A stretch of DNA of 64,000 nt. Origin: a virus. The position numbers and the translations under genes are program-made. Every line of letters starts with the position of its first letter. Within the stretch, counting starts at the first letter, position 1. Location: positions 1 to 64,000 of IMG/VR virus record IMGVR_UViG_3300046010_008569. One strand, 5' to 3'. Below the pieces are notes generated by a model. It was given only the letters and a program-made list of their open reading frames with translations. It was not told the origin of the DNA and did no database searches. Positions 34,711 through 40,463 of the stretch are shown piece by piece.

Positions 34711-34752
34711 GATGTGATTTGGAAAATGTAATTTGGGAAATGTGATTTGTGT
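34711..34752 (+). repeat. Three tandem 14-bp iterons
   Basis: Three direct repeats without spacer: GATGTGATTTGGAA, AATGTAATTTGGGA and AATGTGATTTGTGT. Consensus AATGTRATTTGGGA. They follow an AT-rich tract and precede further T/G-rich near-repeats (GGAGTTTGGATTGGAA). Tandem short repeats of this kind bind an initiator or regulator. Confidence 0.6.
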
Positions 34753-34889
34753 GGAGTTTGGATTGGAAATTTTTCTGGACTTGGGTCTGGATTGTTAATT
34801 GAATAGCGGGAGTGGGGCGCGCGTGCATAAGCGGGGGTGCGGGTGGGTGGGGTTTCGCGCGGAGGATAGCTCGGGCGTACGCGCGTGCT

Positions 34890-34908
34890 GTTGCCCCGAA
34901 GGGGCAAC
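34890..34908. other. Perfect 8-bp hairpin, GAA loop
   Basis: GTTGCCCC-GAA-GGGGCAAC, ending two bases before the P1 operator. It lies upstream of the P1 start, so it is not in the P1 transcript; it could act in a leftward transcript's leader or as a protein-binding palindrome. Confidence 0.5.
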
Positions 34909-34909
34909 A

Positions 34910-34953
34910 TTACCGATTTGTAACTTGAGTTCCGGTTGGGTTCATGGGATGAT
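34910..34953 (+). promoter_or_regulatory. Promoter P1 with operator-like palindrome
   Basis: TTAC-CGATTT-GTAA (34910-34923) stands one base before a -35-like TTGAGT (34925-34930); 17 bp further is GATGAT (34948-34953), a weak -10. The operator and -35 are arranged exactly as in P2 at 36289. P1 would drive the gene at 35010. Confidence 0.55.
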
Positions 34954-34969
34954 GTAAGGGTCGAAAGCA

Positions 34970-35009
34970 GGCCCAGCGATGGGCTGGGTCATTCGATAGG
35001 GTCTTTGAC
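34970..35009 (+). promoter_or_regulatory. Early leader element, short form (copy 0)
   Basis: Hairpin CCCAGC-GATGG-GCTGGG (34972-34988) is followed by ATAGGGTCTTTGAC and the ATG at 35010. It corresponds to the second hairpin plus the AGGGTCT box of the 16 full elements downstream; the first hairpin is absent. Confidence 0.6.
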
Positions 35010-35420
35010 ATGACGGATACGAACAAGCCGAAGCTCACGGAAGCCGAGCGCTTGGCCAAGATGAAGGCAGGCAGAAATGCGGCCGGCGCCAAGGTGCGAG
35101 CAGCGCGGAGTGATGTCCTCACTAACACTGATGACTTCATTAACTCCGCTGAGTTTCGAGCACGTCACAAGACTAACTCAGTGATTAAACGGGTCTTTGA
35201 TGACCAGTTTGCACTGCGGGAGAAATACAAGATCAACCCTGACGGCTCAGCGATGAGCATTGAGGATGAGATCGCAGCCCGCAATGCGGCAGGTAAGCCG
35301 CTCTCTGACCGCCAGCGTAAGCATCTCGGGATGCTCACGAAGAAGGAAGAGAAAGAGCTTGCCGCCCTCGCTGAGGCAGACGACGACCAGGACGACGACT
35401 CGCAAGAGGAAGCGGCCTAG
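35010..35420 (+). CDS. Charged early protein, 136 aa
   Basis: The 136-residue protein has a basic N-terminus (NKPKLTEAERLAKMKAGRNA), a helical middle (SVIKRVFDDQFALREKYKIN) and a Glu/Asp-rich tail (ADDDQDDDSQEEAA). No family recognised. It is transcribed alone, from P1 to a strong terminator 12 nt past its stop, and has the early AGGGTCT box as ribosome site. A DNA- or RNA-binding regulator would fit but is unproven. Confidence 0.75.
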   Translation: MTDTNKPKLTEAERLAKMKAGRNAAGAKVRAARSDVLTNTDDFINSAEFRARHKTNSVIKRVFDDQFALREKYKINPDGSAMSIEDEIAARNAAGKPLSDRQRKHLGMLTKKEEKELAALAEADDDQDDDSQEEAA

Positions 35421-35431
35421 CCTGCAAGGAG

Positions 35432-35466
35432 AAGCCCAGAGCCGAAAGGTTCTGGGCTTTTTCTTT
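35432..35466 (+). terminator. Rho-independent terminator
   Basis: AAGCCCAGAGCC-GAAA-GGTTCTGGGCTT forms a 12-bp stem (one G-T pair) with a GNRA loop, followed by TTTCTTT. It closes the P1 transcript. Confidence 0.9.
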
Positions 35467-35506
35467 GTCCTGGCGCCAGCGAACACCAAGCCGAAGGCGG
35501 GTGTGA

Positions 35507-35542
35507 GGGGCTGAAAGCCCCGAACCCTTTTACCAAAAGGGT
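35507..35542 (-). terminator. Double hairpin after TerS-like gene
   Basis: Read on the minus strand, ACCCTTTT-GGT-AAAAGGGT is followed by GGGGCTTTCAGCCCC. The first begins 2 nt beyond the stop of the 215-aa gene. Neither has a long U-run, but the A/T-rich first stem could provide one (TTTT on either side). Probable terminator or 3' stabiliser. Confidence 0.55.
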
Positions 35543-35543
35543 G

Positions 35544-36191
35544 TTAAAGGCTGTTCTTTCCGCCGCTTAGCTGGCTCACTCGCTCTTTAATCTGCTCCAT
35601 GACCTCTTCTGAGGTGGCTGCGGCTCGCTCTGCGGCCTTGCCTTCAGCGACAGCCACGGCCCTATGTTCGCTCAGCGCTTTGAGCGCGGCGATCCTAGCG
35701 GCGGCTGAATTGTTGGGGTCGGCGGCTTCTGCTTCTAATCGTTTAACGATAAAGTTGTCCAGCCGGGAGGCGGTGTGTGACACATCACCCTCCTCCTGAT
35801 CAAGCCTCGTGATAATGCTGCTACGTACATCTGGCTTCTTCGCCAGGGCGTTAGCCCTGGAATACATACGCTCATAAGACATCACCTCAACGACCTGTTC
35901 CCGGTCATCAATGATCTGGACCGCATAGCAGAGCTCAGGGAAGCTCTGCTTGTATGCCTCCACTAGGCTGGCCCCTGATGCGACTAGCTCAGCGAAGCTA
36001 TTCTCCTGTTCTGTCAGCCTATCACTGGCGCCTTCAGCGATGGCCTCTTTGGCCATTCGCTTGAACATGGCGATCTTATTCTGGTTGGTTGGAGTGGTGG
36101 AGCCTTTCTTCTTTCCTCCCTTACCCTGAGACTCAAGCTCTCTCTTACGAGAGAGCAGGTCTATGATCTTGTCTTTGTCTGGGGTGTCCAT
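35544..36191 (-). CDS. Terminase small subunit-like protein, 215 aa
   Basis: The middle of the protein follows the Terminase_2/TerS pattern: LTEQENSFAELVASGASLVE-AYKQSF (helix-turn-helix entry), then SRANALAKKPDVRSSIITRL, the usual 'a.kLlkkpdV...i' segment, and ARIAALKALSEHRAVAVAEG near the end. A basic linker (GKGGKKKGSTTP) lies at residues 23-34. TerS recognises packaging sites and regulates TerL. It lies 5.7 kb upstream of terL on the same strand rather than beside it, and its promoter would have to lie in the gap 36192-36300. Family call is by pattern only. Confidence 0.6.
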   Translation of the reverse strand: MDTPDKDKIIDLLSRKRELESQGKGGKKKGSTTPTNQNKIAMFKRMAKEAIAEGASDRLTEQENSFAELVASGASLVEAYKQSFPELCYAVQIIDDREQVVEVMSYERMYSRANALAKKPDVRSSIITRLDQEEGDVSHTASRLDNFIVKRLEAEAADPNNSAAARIAALKALSEHRAVAVAEGKAAERAAATSEEVMEQIKERVSQLSGGKNSL

Positions 36192-36288
36192 GTGTATTGT
36201 CTTTTGTGGCGCCGGGGAGGTCTCCCGGCTTGGGAAGGGTTCGGGCGGTTAGGTTGATGACATTGCTATTTGTCACTGGAAAACATCA

Positions 36289-36333
36289 TTACGAATTTGT
36301 AATTTGACTTTTGCATCATACCCATGCTATAAT
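36289..36333 (+). promoter_or_regulatory. Strong sigma70-type promoter P2 with operator
   Basis: -35 TTGACT (36304-36309), 18-bp spacer, perfect -10 TATAAT (36328-36333). The palindrome TTAC-GAATTT-GTAA (36289-36302) ends one base before the -35, as in P1, so the same protein may bind both. P2 drives the 8.4-kb early operon. Confidence 0.85.
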
Positions 36334-36339
36334 GCCTGC

Positions 36340-36613
36340 ATAGTCTAAATGCGTCTGGACAGCCCGCTCTATTCTGGGCCACCACTAGAGGCATATAGTC
36401 TATCTGGGCATGGGGTTAAACCCAGCCCATGGTCAATGAGAAACCAGCGCTAGCTGGTGTATCAAAGACCGAAGGTCTTTGACATCGTGATCCCCTAGCT
36501 GCCCGGCCTTGACCCCGCGAGTTGACGCGTTGGCTATAGGGCAGCATTGCTGCGACGGGAGGGAGCTTAGGTCATCAAGCCTAACCCCTCCCGGCGCCTT
36601 TCTGTGTGCCATG
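36340..36613 (+). ncRNA. Long structured 5' leader of the early operon
   Basis: No gene is visible between P2 and the first element. Hairpins follow one another: GCCC-GCTCTATTCT-GGGC; ACCAGC-GCTA-GCTGGT; the perfect CAAAGACC-GAA-GGTCTTTG; CTGCCC/GGGCAG enclosing CGCG-AGTTGA-CGCG; and CGGGAGGG-AGC-TTAGG / CCTAA-C-CCCTCCCG just before the first copy of the repeated element. The direct repeat ATAGTCTA occurs near the 5' end and 40 nt later. Such folding may protect mRNA or sense a ligand or protein; none is identified. Confidence 0.5.
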
Positions 36614-36664
36614 CTAAGCCCTCGCTGAGGGTTTAGCGGGGCATACAGCCCCAAAGGGTCTAAC
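36614..36664 (+). promoter_or_regulatory. Early leader element copy 1
   Basis: Hairpin A CTAAGCCCTC-GCT-GAGGGTTTAG (36614-36636), hairpin B GGGGC-ATACA-GCCCC (36638-36652), then AAAGGGTCTAAC and ATG. Confidence 0.75.
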
Positions 36665-36892
36665 ATGACATACGAATACCCAAAGCCACAACACGTCCGT
36701 ATGGGTTGCAAGGTTCACTGGAACTACTATCAAACCAGTGAAGACGCCCAAAAGGCTGCCGAGATGGCAGCTATAGAGGCGGCTGATCTGGAGAAGCAAG
36801 GATTCGATTGGGGCTATCAAAGCCCTGGCCATATCCGCCTGCCGACAGAGCAAGACTTCCACCCAGGCTTTTATGAGGTCTGTATCCCCTAA
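36665..36892 (+). CDS. Small early protein, 75 aa
   Basis: First gene of the P2 operon. The 75-residue protein (MTYEYPKPQHVRMGCKVHWN; EMAAIEAADLEKQGFDWGYQ) has a helix flanked by aromatic strands and resembles no family I can name. Its ATG sits 3 nt after the AAAGGGTCT box. As an immediate-early product it may act on host functions. Confidence 0.75.
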   Translation: MTYEYPKPQHVRMGCKVHWNYYQTSEDAQKAAEMAAIEAADLEKQGFDWGYQSPGHIRLPTEQDFHPGFYEVCIP

Positions 36893-36895
36893 GCA

Positions 36896-36967
36896 TTGCC
36901 TTGAGGGGCCGGAGCGATCCGGCCCTGATAGCCAGCGCTTAGAAGCTGGATAAAGAAAGGGTCTAAC
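36896..36967 (+). promoter_or_regulatory. Early leader element copy 2
   Basis: Hairpin A GGGCCGG-AGCGAT-CCGGCCC (36906-36925), hairpin B CCAGC-GCTTAGAA-GCTGG (36932-36949), then AAAGGGTCTAAC, ATG. The loop GCTTAG is complementary to CTAAGC at the upstream stop codon. Confidence 0.8.
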
Positions 36968-37354
36968 ATGCAAAACCTTGAACAACTGATTGCAGCCGGC
37001 ATCACCCTCCCTGTCCGCCTTTCCAAGGCGGAACATGGGCCTTTGATTAAGAAGGCCTTTGAAGAGGGTAGCCTGATGCGGCAGGTTCAAATGCGAGACA
37101 AGCCGAACCAAGTTCACGGTCCTGGATTGTATCGCGGCCCTGATGGTCCCTGTGCTATTGGGGCTGTCATTCCTGAGGCTCTCGGCCGATGGATTGATGC
37201 AGGGAATGCTGACAGAAACTACTCCGTTGGGAATCTTGAGGGTGTGATTGATTGCGGTGCAGACCGTGATTGGTTCAACCAAGTTCAGTCAGCCCATGAC
37301 GGAGGGACTGAAATCTCTATGAGAAGGCTTGAGAATCTTCTCTCTGAGGTATAA
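36968..37354 (+). CDS. Early protein, YRGP-GPC family member 1, 128 aa
   Basis: The protein shares with the next gene the motif Y-R-G-P-x-G-P-C-x-I-G (here LYRGPDGPCAIGAVI) and a later WFNQVQSAHDG (next gene: WFVALQEAHDG), so the two are diverged paralogues. The paired Cys, Trp and His-Asp residues look functional, perhaps a small enzyme or binding fold, but no family is recognised. Confidence 0.75.
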   Translation: MQNLEQLIAAGITLPVRLSKAEHGPLIKKAFEEGSLMRQVQMRDKPNQVHGPGLYRGPDGPCAIGAVIPEALGRWIDAGNADRNYSVGNLEGVIDCGADRDWFNQVQSAHDGGTEISMRRLENLLSEV

Positions 37355-37368
37355 GCGATAGTCTCATT

Positions 37369-37464
37369 TATGGCCTTGGTGCGTAGCGCCAGGGCCATAG
37401 GTCGGGCGATTGTGAATGCAATTACTCGCTGCATTTTTCAGATGCAGAACTAAAGGGTCTAACT
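37369..37464 (+). promoter_or_regulatory. Early leader element copy 3 (extended)
   Basis: Hairpin A TATGGCCTTGG-TGCGTAGCG-CCAGGGCCATA (37369-37399), a middle stem CGGGCGATTG-TGAATG-CAATTACTCG, then CTGCAT-TTTTCAG-ATGCAG (37429-37447), AAAGGGTCTAACT, ATG. One stem more than usual. Confidence 0.7.
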
Positions 37465-37869
37465 ATGATTAAGCATTGGACTAAAGCTGAAGCTCTCCCG
37501 ATCCTCCAAGAGGCGTTTCGGAACAATTCTTTAGCTGCCCAGCAAGGGGCTCATACTTGCCAGTACCGAGGCCCCTACGGGCCGTGCATCATCGGTGTCC
37601 TGATTGATGACGAAACAGCCGCTAAATGGGACGTTTGGACTGAGTTTGGTGACAGCTTCTCTATTGCCCCAGTGTTCAACGACAAGAGGCATCACGCCTC
37701 CGCTAAGATGATTGAGGAGGTCGAGGCCGCTTTTGGTGGTCCTGACGCTCAATGGTTTGTGGCGCTACAAGAAGCTCATGACGGCTGGGCTACCAGTAAC
37801 GAATACCATCGGGAATGGGATGGCGGAACATACCGTCAGACCATCACCAAGCTACTAGAACTAAGCTGA
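37465..37869 (+). CDS. Early protein, YRGP-GPC family member 2, 134 aa
   Basis: Diverged paralogue of the preceding protein: QYRGPYGPCIIGVLI and WFVALQEAHDGWATS align with its motifs. It is acidic overall. Tandem duplication within the early operon, each copy with its own leader element, is the simplest history. Function unknown. Confidence 0.75.
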   Translation: MIKHWTKAEALPILQEAFRNNSLAAQQGAHTCQYRGPYGPCIIGVLIDDETAAKWDVWTEFGDSFSIAPVFNDKRHHASAKMIEEVEAAFGGPDAQWFVALQEAHDGWATSNEYHREWDGGTYRQTITKLLELS

Positions 37870-37877
37870 GCTCAGCT

Positions 37878-37943
37878 AGAGCATCCGGCCTTCGGGTCGG
37901 GTGCTTCATGGTGCGCTTAGTACCGATAAGAAAGGGTCTGACT
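37878..37943 (+). promoter_or_regulatory. Early leader element copy 4
   Basis: Hairpin A AGCATCCGGCC-TTCG-GGTCGGGTGCT (37880-37905, two G-T pairs), hairpin B GGTGC-GCTTA-GTACC (37910-37924), AAAGGGTCTGACT, ATG. Loop GCTTA is complementary to TAAGC just before the upstream stop. Confidence 0.8.
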
Positions 37944-38156
37944 ATGAAAATATTCCACCACCTACGTTTCGGCTTAAAAGGCTGTCTCGCTAGTGGCGAG
38001 GCGTTCACTGTGAAGGCAACTTCGACAACCGGCGAGGTTGTTGAGGGCGGTCTAGCGACCGTGGACGATTACGGCATCGTGGTAGGCAGTATCGGCCAGC
38101 AAGCACAAATGCAATGGCACGATATGATACGGCTCGAAATCGAAGAGCAATTCTGA
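37944..38156 (+). CDS. Small early protein, 70 aa
   Basis: The ATG at 37944 follows the AAAGGGTCT box; an earlier in-frame ATG at 37815 would lie inside the previous gene. The 70-residue product is beta-rich (FTVKATSTTGEVVEGGLATV, YGIVVGSIGQQAQMQWHDM) and could be an SH3- or OB-like barrel. No family recognised. Confidence 0.75.
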   Translation: MKIFHHLRFGLKGCLASGEAFTVKATSTTGEVVEGGLATVDDYGIVVGSIGQQAQMQWHDMIRLEIEEQF

Positions 38157-38164
38157 GTCCAGCT

Positions 38165-38229
38165 AGAGCGTCCAGGCCTGTCCTGGGCGCTTCATGGTGC
38201 ATTCAGCGCCTGAAAGAGAAGGGTCTACT
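38165..38229 (+). promoter_or_regulatory. Early leader element copy 5
   Basis: Hairpin A AGCGTCCAGG-CCTGT-CCTGGGCGCT (38167-38191), hairpin B GGTGC-ATTCA-GCGCC (38196-38210), AGAAGGGTCTACT, ATG. Loop ATTCA pairs (one G-U) with TGAGT at the upstream stop. Confidence 0.8.
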
Positions 38230-38349
38230 ATGAAAATCAAAATCCATAAGGGATGGACTGTCGATCTCGACTACTTGCTGGCAACCAGCGATGGTTGCTA
38301 TCGATGCTACGACATCGGCCCATTCCAATTCATGTTTGAGGTTCTGTGA
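38230..38349 (+). CDS. Tiny early protein, 39 aa
   Basis: A 39-codon frame (MKIKIHKGWTVDLDYLLATS, then Cys-rich GCYRCYDIG) follows a full leader element, which is the main reason to accept it. The CYRC motif suggests metal binding or a disulfide. Its TGA overlaps the next ATG. Confidence 0.65.
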   Translation: MKIKIHKGWTVDLDYLLATSDGCYRCYDIGPFQFMFEVL

Positions 38350-38468
38350 TGGAATACTTCACCAACCTCAATGTCACTGACAGGTTCCTGCTTGTCATTG
38401 GTGTCTGCTTTCTTGTTCTGGCTGTGTATATGGTCTTGGACTTGATAGGAGATACACTGAGAGAGTGA
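38349..38468 (+). CDS. Tiny membrane protein, 39 aa
   Basis: A 39-residue protein with one clear transmembrane helix (FLLVIGVCFLVLAVYMVLDL), coupled to the previous gene by an ATGA overlap. Inner-membrane location is expected. Function unknown; small early membrane proteins of phages can block superinfection or depolarise the membrane. Confidence 0.6.
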   Translation: MEYFTNLNVTDRFLLVIGVCFLVLAVYMVLDLIGDTLRE

Positions 38469-38469
38469 G

Positions 38470-38541
38470 AGTCTCAGGGTCAGCACATCCGGTGGGTGTG
38501 CTGATTCTCGGGCGCTCAGCCCGATTTGGAAAGGGTCTAAA
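38470..38541 (+). promoter_or_regulatory. Early leader element copy 6
   Basis: Hairpin A TCAGCACA/TGTGCTGA (38480-38504), hairpin B TCGGGC-GCTCA-GCCCGA (38508-38524), AAAGGGTCTAAA, ATG. Third sub-type, with GTCTCAG upstream and TCTCGGGC in stem B, shared with copies 7 and 8. Confidence 0.8.
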
Positions 38542-38964
38542 ATGAAACATGACGCAATGGCAGAAGTGCCTCATGCGGTCGTTAACGCTCAGGGTTGGCT
38601 CACGTCAATCTTGGAGATGGTCGAGGCGCTGGAACGCTCGGAAGAGCAGGCAGTGCATGGGCCAGACGAAACGGATGCAGTGCGGTCCAGGATTGAAGAA
38701 TCAGTCCTGTCTGTGCTTGTCCGCGATGGCTGGCGGCTACCAGGAGTAATAATCACTCCTGGCGCTGAAGAGTACGAAATCCTCCTGACTACCGGAGGGC
38801 CAGCGCTTCGCATCACTGGCAAGCTCAACGAGCACAACGAGCCCGATGACTTCCCGCGGCTTGAGTATCAGGACTGGTACCAACCATGGACTGAGTACAC
38901 TGACGCGAGAGAGCATCGGGAGGCTTTGCAGCGCTTTGCTTCCTGCTTCTACTATGGAGATTGA
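38542..38964 (+). CDS. Early acidic protein, 140 aa
   Basis: An acidic 140-residue protein. The N-terminal half is helical (EVPHAVVNAQGWLTSILEMV), and the middle has VRDGWRLPGVIITPGAEEYE-ILLTTGGPALRITG, a beta hairpin region, with an aromatic end (YQDWYQPWTEYTDAREHREA). I have seen related sequences in phage early regions but know no function. Confidence 0.75.
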   Translation: MKHDAMAEVPHAVVNAQGWLTSILEMVEALERSEEQAVHGPDETDAVRSRIEESVLSVLVRDGWRLPGVIITPGAEEYEILLTTGGPALRITGKLNEHNEPDDFPRLEYQDWYQPWTEYTDAREHREALQRFASCFYYGD

Positions 38965-38965
38965 T

Positions 38966-39055
38966 ATGATAAAAAAACCAACGCTTCTGGAGATAAGCTT
39001 ACTTGCAGCAACGATCATAGTGTTTCTTATCACTGTGGTTGCTCTGTTTGGTTGA
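38966..39055 (+). CDS. Tiny membrane protein, 29 aa
   Basis: ATG 38966 follows the upstream stop by one base, with GGAG six bases before it. The 29-residue product is one transmembrane helix (LLEISLLAATIIVFLITVVA). Another single-helix protein, like that at 38349-38468. Confidence 0.5.
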   Translation: MIKKPTLLEISLLAATIIVFLITVVALFG

Positions 39056-39060
39056 TAGTC

Positions 39061-39157
39061 TCAGTGAGGCGCCATCCAGGTTGTCGCTGCGCTCCATGCG
39101 CTGCGCTTCTCGGGTGGCGCTGATCTCGGGCGATCATGCTCGGCAAAGGGTCTAACA
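39061..39157 (+). promoter_or_regulatory. Early leader element copy 7
   Basis: A long first stem GCGCCATCC/GGGTGGCGC (39069-39120, with a GC-rich inner hairpin), hairpin B CGGGC-GATCAT-GCTCG (39127-39142), CAAAGGGTCTAACA, ATG. Confidence 0.75.
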
Positions 39158-39337
39158 ATGAAACGGTACTTGTTATTCACCTACCAGATTTATTACCCGT
39201 CAGGTGGGTGGAACGATTTCAAAGGCAGCTTCGATGATATCGAAGAAGCTAGAGGAGTCTGGACTAACGATCCATACAGAGATGATCGCTGTCAAGTGAT
39301 TGACCGCGATACTGGACAGATAGTCTGGAAGGACTGA
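39158..39337 (+). CDS. Small early protein, 59 aa
   Basis: A 59-codon frame accepted because a leader element precedes it. The product (MKRYLLFTYQIYYPSGGWND; FDDIEEARGVW; CQVIDRDTGQIVWKD) has the strand-helix-strand pattern of small beta-alpha proteins that phages encode in early regions ('Y..y.p.gG..D..g.f...eeA'). Function unknown. Confidence 0.7.
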   Translation: MKRYLLFTYQIYYPSGGWNDFKGSFDDIEEARGVWTNDPYRDDRCQVIDRDTGQIVWKD

Positions 39338-39339
39338 GC

Positions 39340-39411
39340 GTCTCAGTTGCTAGCGTCCGGTCTGGCGCTAGCTTCTCGGGCGATCACCGCTCGATTACGA
39401 AGGGTCTGACT
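39340..39411 (+). promoter_or_regulatory. Early leader element copy 8
   Basis: Hairpin A GCTAGCG/CGCTAGC (39349-39372), hairpin B CGGGC-GATCACC-GCTCG (39377-39393), GAAGGGTCTGACT, ATG. Confidence 0.8.
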
Positions 39412-39642
39412 ATGAGCATGAACGAAAAGAGAGCCATGTGGGCTCATGACGCCGTGGAGCGCTTCCGTGAAGTGTGCCCTGGTAGCAAGAACAAAGATGG
39501 CTCAATCGAAATGAGCGAGGCCATCGGAGACTTGCTGGTTAATCTATTTCACCTCTGCGATCTAGAGGATATTGACGCAGCCGGAGCCGCTAAGCGCGCG
39601 CTTGCAATGTATCGAGATGAGGTGGAAAACCCCGACTTCTGA
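39412..39642 (+). CDS. Small early protein, 76 aa
   Basis: A 76-residue helical protein (NEKRAMWAHDAVERFREVCP; IGDLLVNLFHLCDLEDIDAA; AKRALAMYRDEVENPDF). The pattern 'DLLvdL.H..d...idfd.al..A...Y..E' is one I recall from small phage or plasmid proteins, without known role. The following stop overlaps sequence complementary to the next loop B. Confidence 0.75.
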   Translation: MSMNEKRAMWAHDAVERFREVCPGSKNKDGSIEMSEAIGDLLVNLFHLCDLEDIDAAGAAKRALAMYRDEVENPDF

Positions 39643-39647
39643 GAACT

Positions 39648-39723
39648 GCCCTGAGAGCCCGGCCTAACAGCCGGGCTTGATGGCCAGCGCTTAGCTGGAT
39701 GATATTAAAGAAAGGGTCTAAGA
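39648..39723 (+). promoter_or_regulatory. Early leader element copy 9
   Basis: Hairpin A AGCCCGGC-CTAACA-GCCGGGCT (39656-39677), hairpin B CCAGC-GCTTA-GCTGG (39684-39698), GAAAGGGTCTAAGA, ATG. Represents the commonest sub-type (TTGAT-GG-CCAGC). Confidence 0.85.
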
Positions 39724-39921
39724 ATGAAAACCAAGTATCTTGCGGAGCGAAAGCTCGCAATAGCGGAAGATGCGTTGTTCCAATTACTCCTAGCATACGC
39801 AAAGGGTGAGCGGAATGGCGGCTCAATTGATTGGGAAGATGTGGATATCGCGTTTGAAACCGCGAAAGAAGCCATGCCCGATGCATACGCTGACATCGTA
39901 AAAGAACTGGAGACAGAATGA
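39724..39921 (+). CDS. Small early protein, paralogue of 40464 product, 65 aa
   Basis: The segment ALFQLLLAYAKGERNGGSID-WEDVDIAFETAKEAMPDAYA aligns with ALIQLLLTYAKAEETRDVEW-SDVDLAVEYAKEALPGEY in the gene at 40464, so the two are paralogues; this copy lacks the other's C-terminal extension. Acidic and helical. Function unknown. Confidence 0.75.
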   Translation: MKTKYLAERKLAIAEDALFQLLLAYAKGERNGGSIDWEDVDIAFETAKEAMPDAYADIVKELETE

Positions 39922-40172
39922 GTAGTTTTTCACCGCATATCTGGGACCACTGCCTGGCGCAAATGCCGGCCACGTTCCGCGCTCGGGAGCTTCTACAGAG
40001 CTACCGTGATCTTGAAGATTTGTACTGGCATCGCGCTGGCGCTTGGGTGGCTTCGCTCTTCTCAAAGAAGGCTAAGCTACACTGGCGCCAGACATGCTTG
40101 CGGATCATCGAGAAACGAACCGAGATTCGTCAACTGGGAGGCATCGTGCCTCCGTTTTGGAGTATCGCATAA
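39918..40172 (+). CDS. Small early basic protein, 84 aa
   Basis: An 84-residue basic, helical protein (ARELLQSYRDLEDLYWHRAG; WRQTCLRIIEKRTEIRQLGG), coupled to its upstream gene by an ATGA overlap and to the next by TAATG. No family recognised. Its basic charge contrasts with the acidic neighbours, so a complex between them is conceivable. Confidence 0.7.
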   Translation: MSSFSPHIWDHCLAQMPATFRARELLQSYRDLEDLYWHRAGAWVASLFSKKAKLHWRQTCLRIIEKRTEIRQLGGIVPPFWSIA

Positions 40173-40384
40173 TGGCAACATTTCAAGATCGATTTCACAA
40201 GATCATCAAACAAGCTAAGCGAGAAGCGGAGCGTGACGGCTCCGCTGTGGCGATCCTAAACCTCAACCAGATCGGATCGCCAATGCTCGTCATTCGTCCG
40301 CGCGAATGGAGTGACAGTCATGATTGTGTGGCGCAAGTCCATGCTGACGGGACAGTCACCGAAACAGGAAGGATGAGAAACTAA
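40172..40384 (+). CDS. Small early protein, 70 aa
   Basis: The ATG at 40172 shares its A with the upstream TAA; an earlier in-frame ATG at 40094 lies inside the previous gene. The 70-residue product has a basic helix (FHKIIKQAKREAERDGSAVA) then strands (NLNQIGSPMLVIRPREW). Unknown function. Confidence 0.7.
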   Translation: MATFQDRFHKIIKQAKREAERDGSAVAILNLNQIGSPMLVIRPREWSDSHDCVAQVHADGTVTETGRMRN

Positions 40385-40391
40385 CATAGCA

Positions 40392-40463
40392 TTGCACTGA
40401 GAGCATCGGCCTATGGCCGGTGCTCGATGTCCAGCGCTATGCTGGGAACTGAAAGGGTCTACC
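40392..40463 (+). promoter_or_regulatory. Early leader element copy 10
   Basis: Hairpin A GAGCATCGGCC-TAT-GGCCGGTGCTC (40401-40425), hairpin B CCAGC-GCTAT-GCTGG (40431-40445), GAAAGGGTCTACC, then GTG as start. Loop GCTAT is complementary to ATAGC after the upstream stop. Confidence 0.85.

Larger units (their letters stand above)
34583..35009. other. Divergent control region / candidate origin
   Basis: This 427-bp gap separates leftward (34582) and rightward (35010) genes. Left to right it holds the conserved 20-bp leader of the leftward gene, an AT-rich tract with TTTTGTATAAAATTTTTG near 34672, an inverted repeat GGGT-N7-ACCC, three 14-bp iterons, a GT-rich, C-poor tract to about 34850, a perfect hairpin at 34890-34908, the operator-promoter P1 and a short form of the early leader element. 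The mixture of iterons, an AT-rich tract and strand asymmetry is what one expects at a replication origin. Confidence 0.5.

Noticed and set aside
34640-34828. N-terminal extension of the 78-aa gene up to 34828
   Set aside because: The extension is translated from the iteron/AT-rich tract and has skewed composition (Gln, Thr, His, Asn); the conserved leader marks the later start.
36614-37282. A 222-codon minus-strand frame over the operon leader
   Set aside because: It runs antisense through the promoter-proximal leader and two supported early genes, with no ribosome site.
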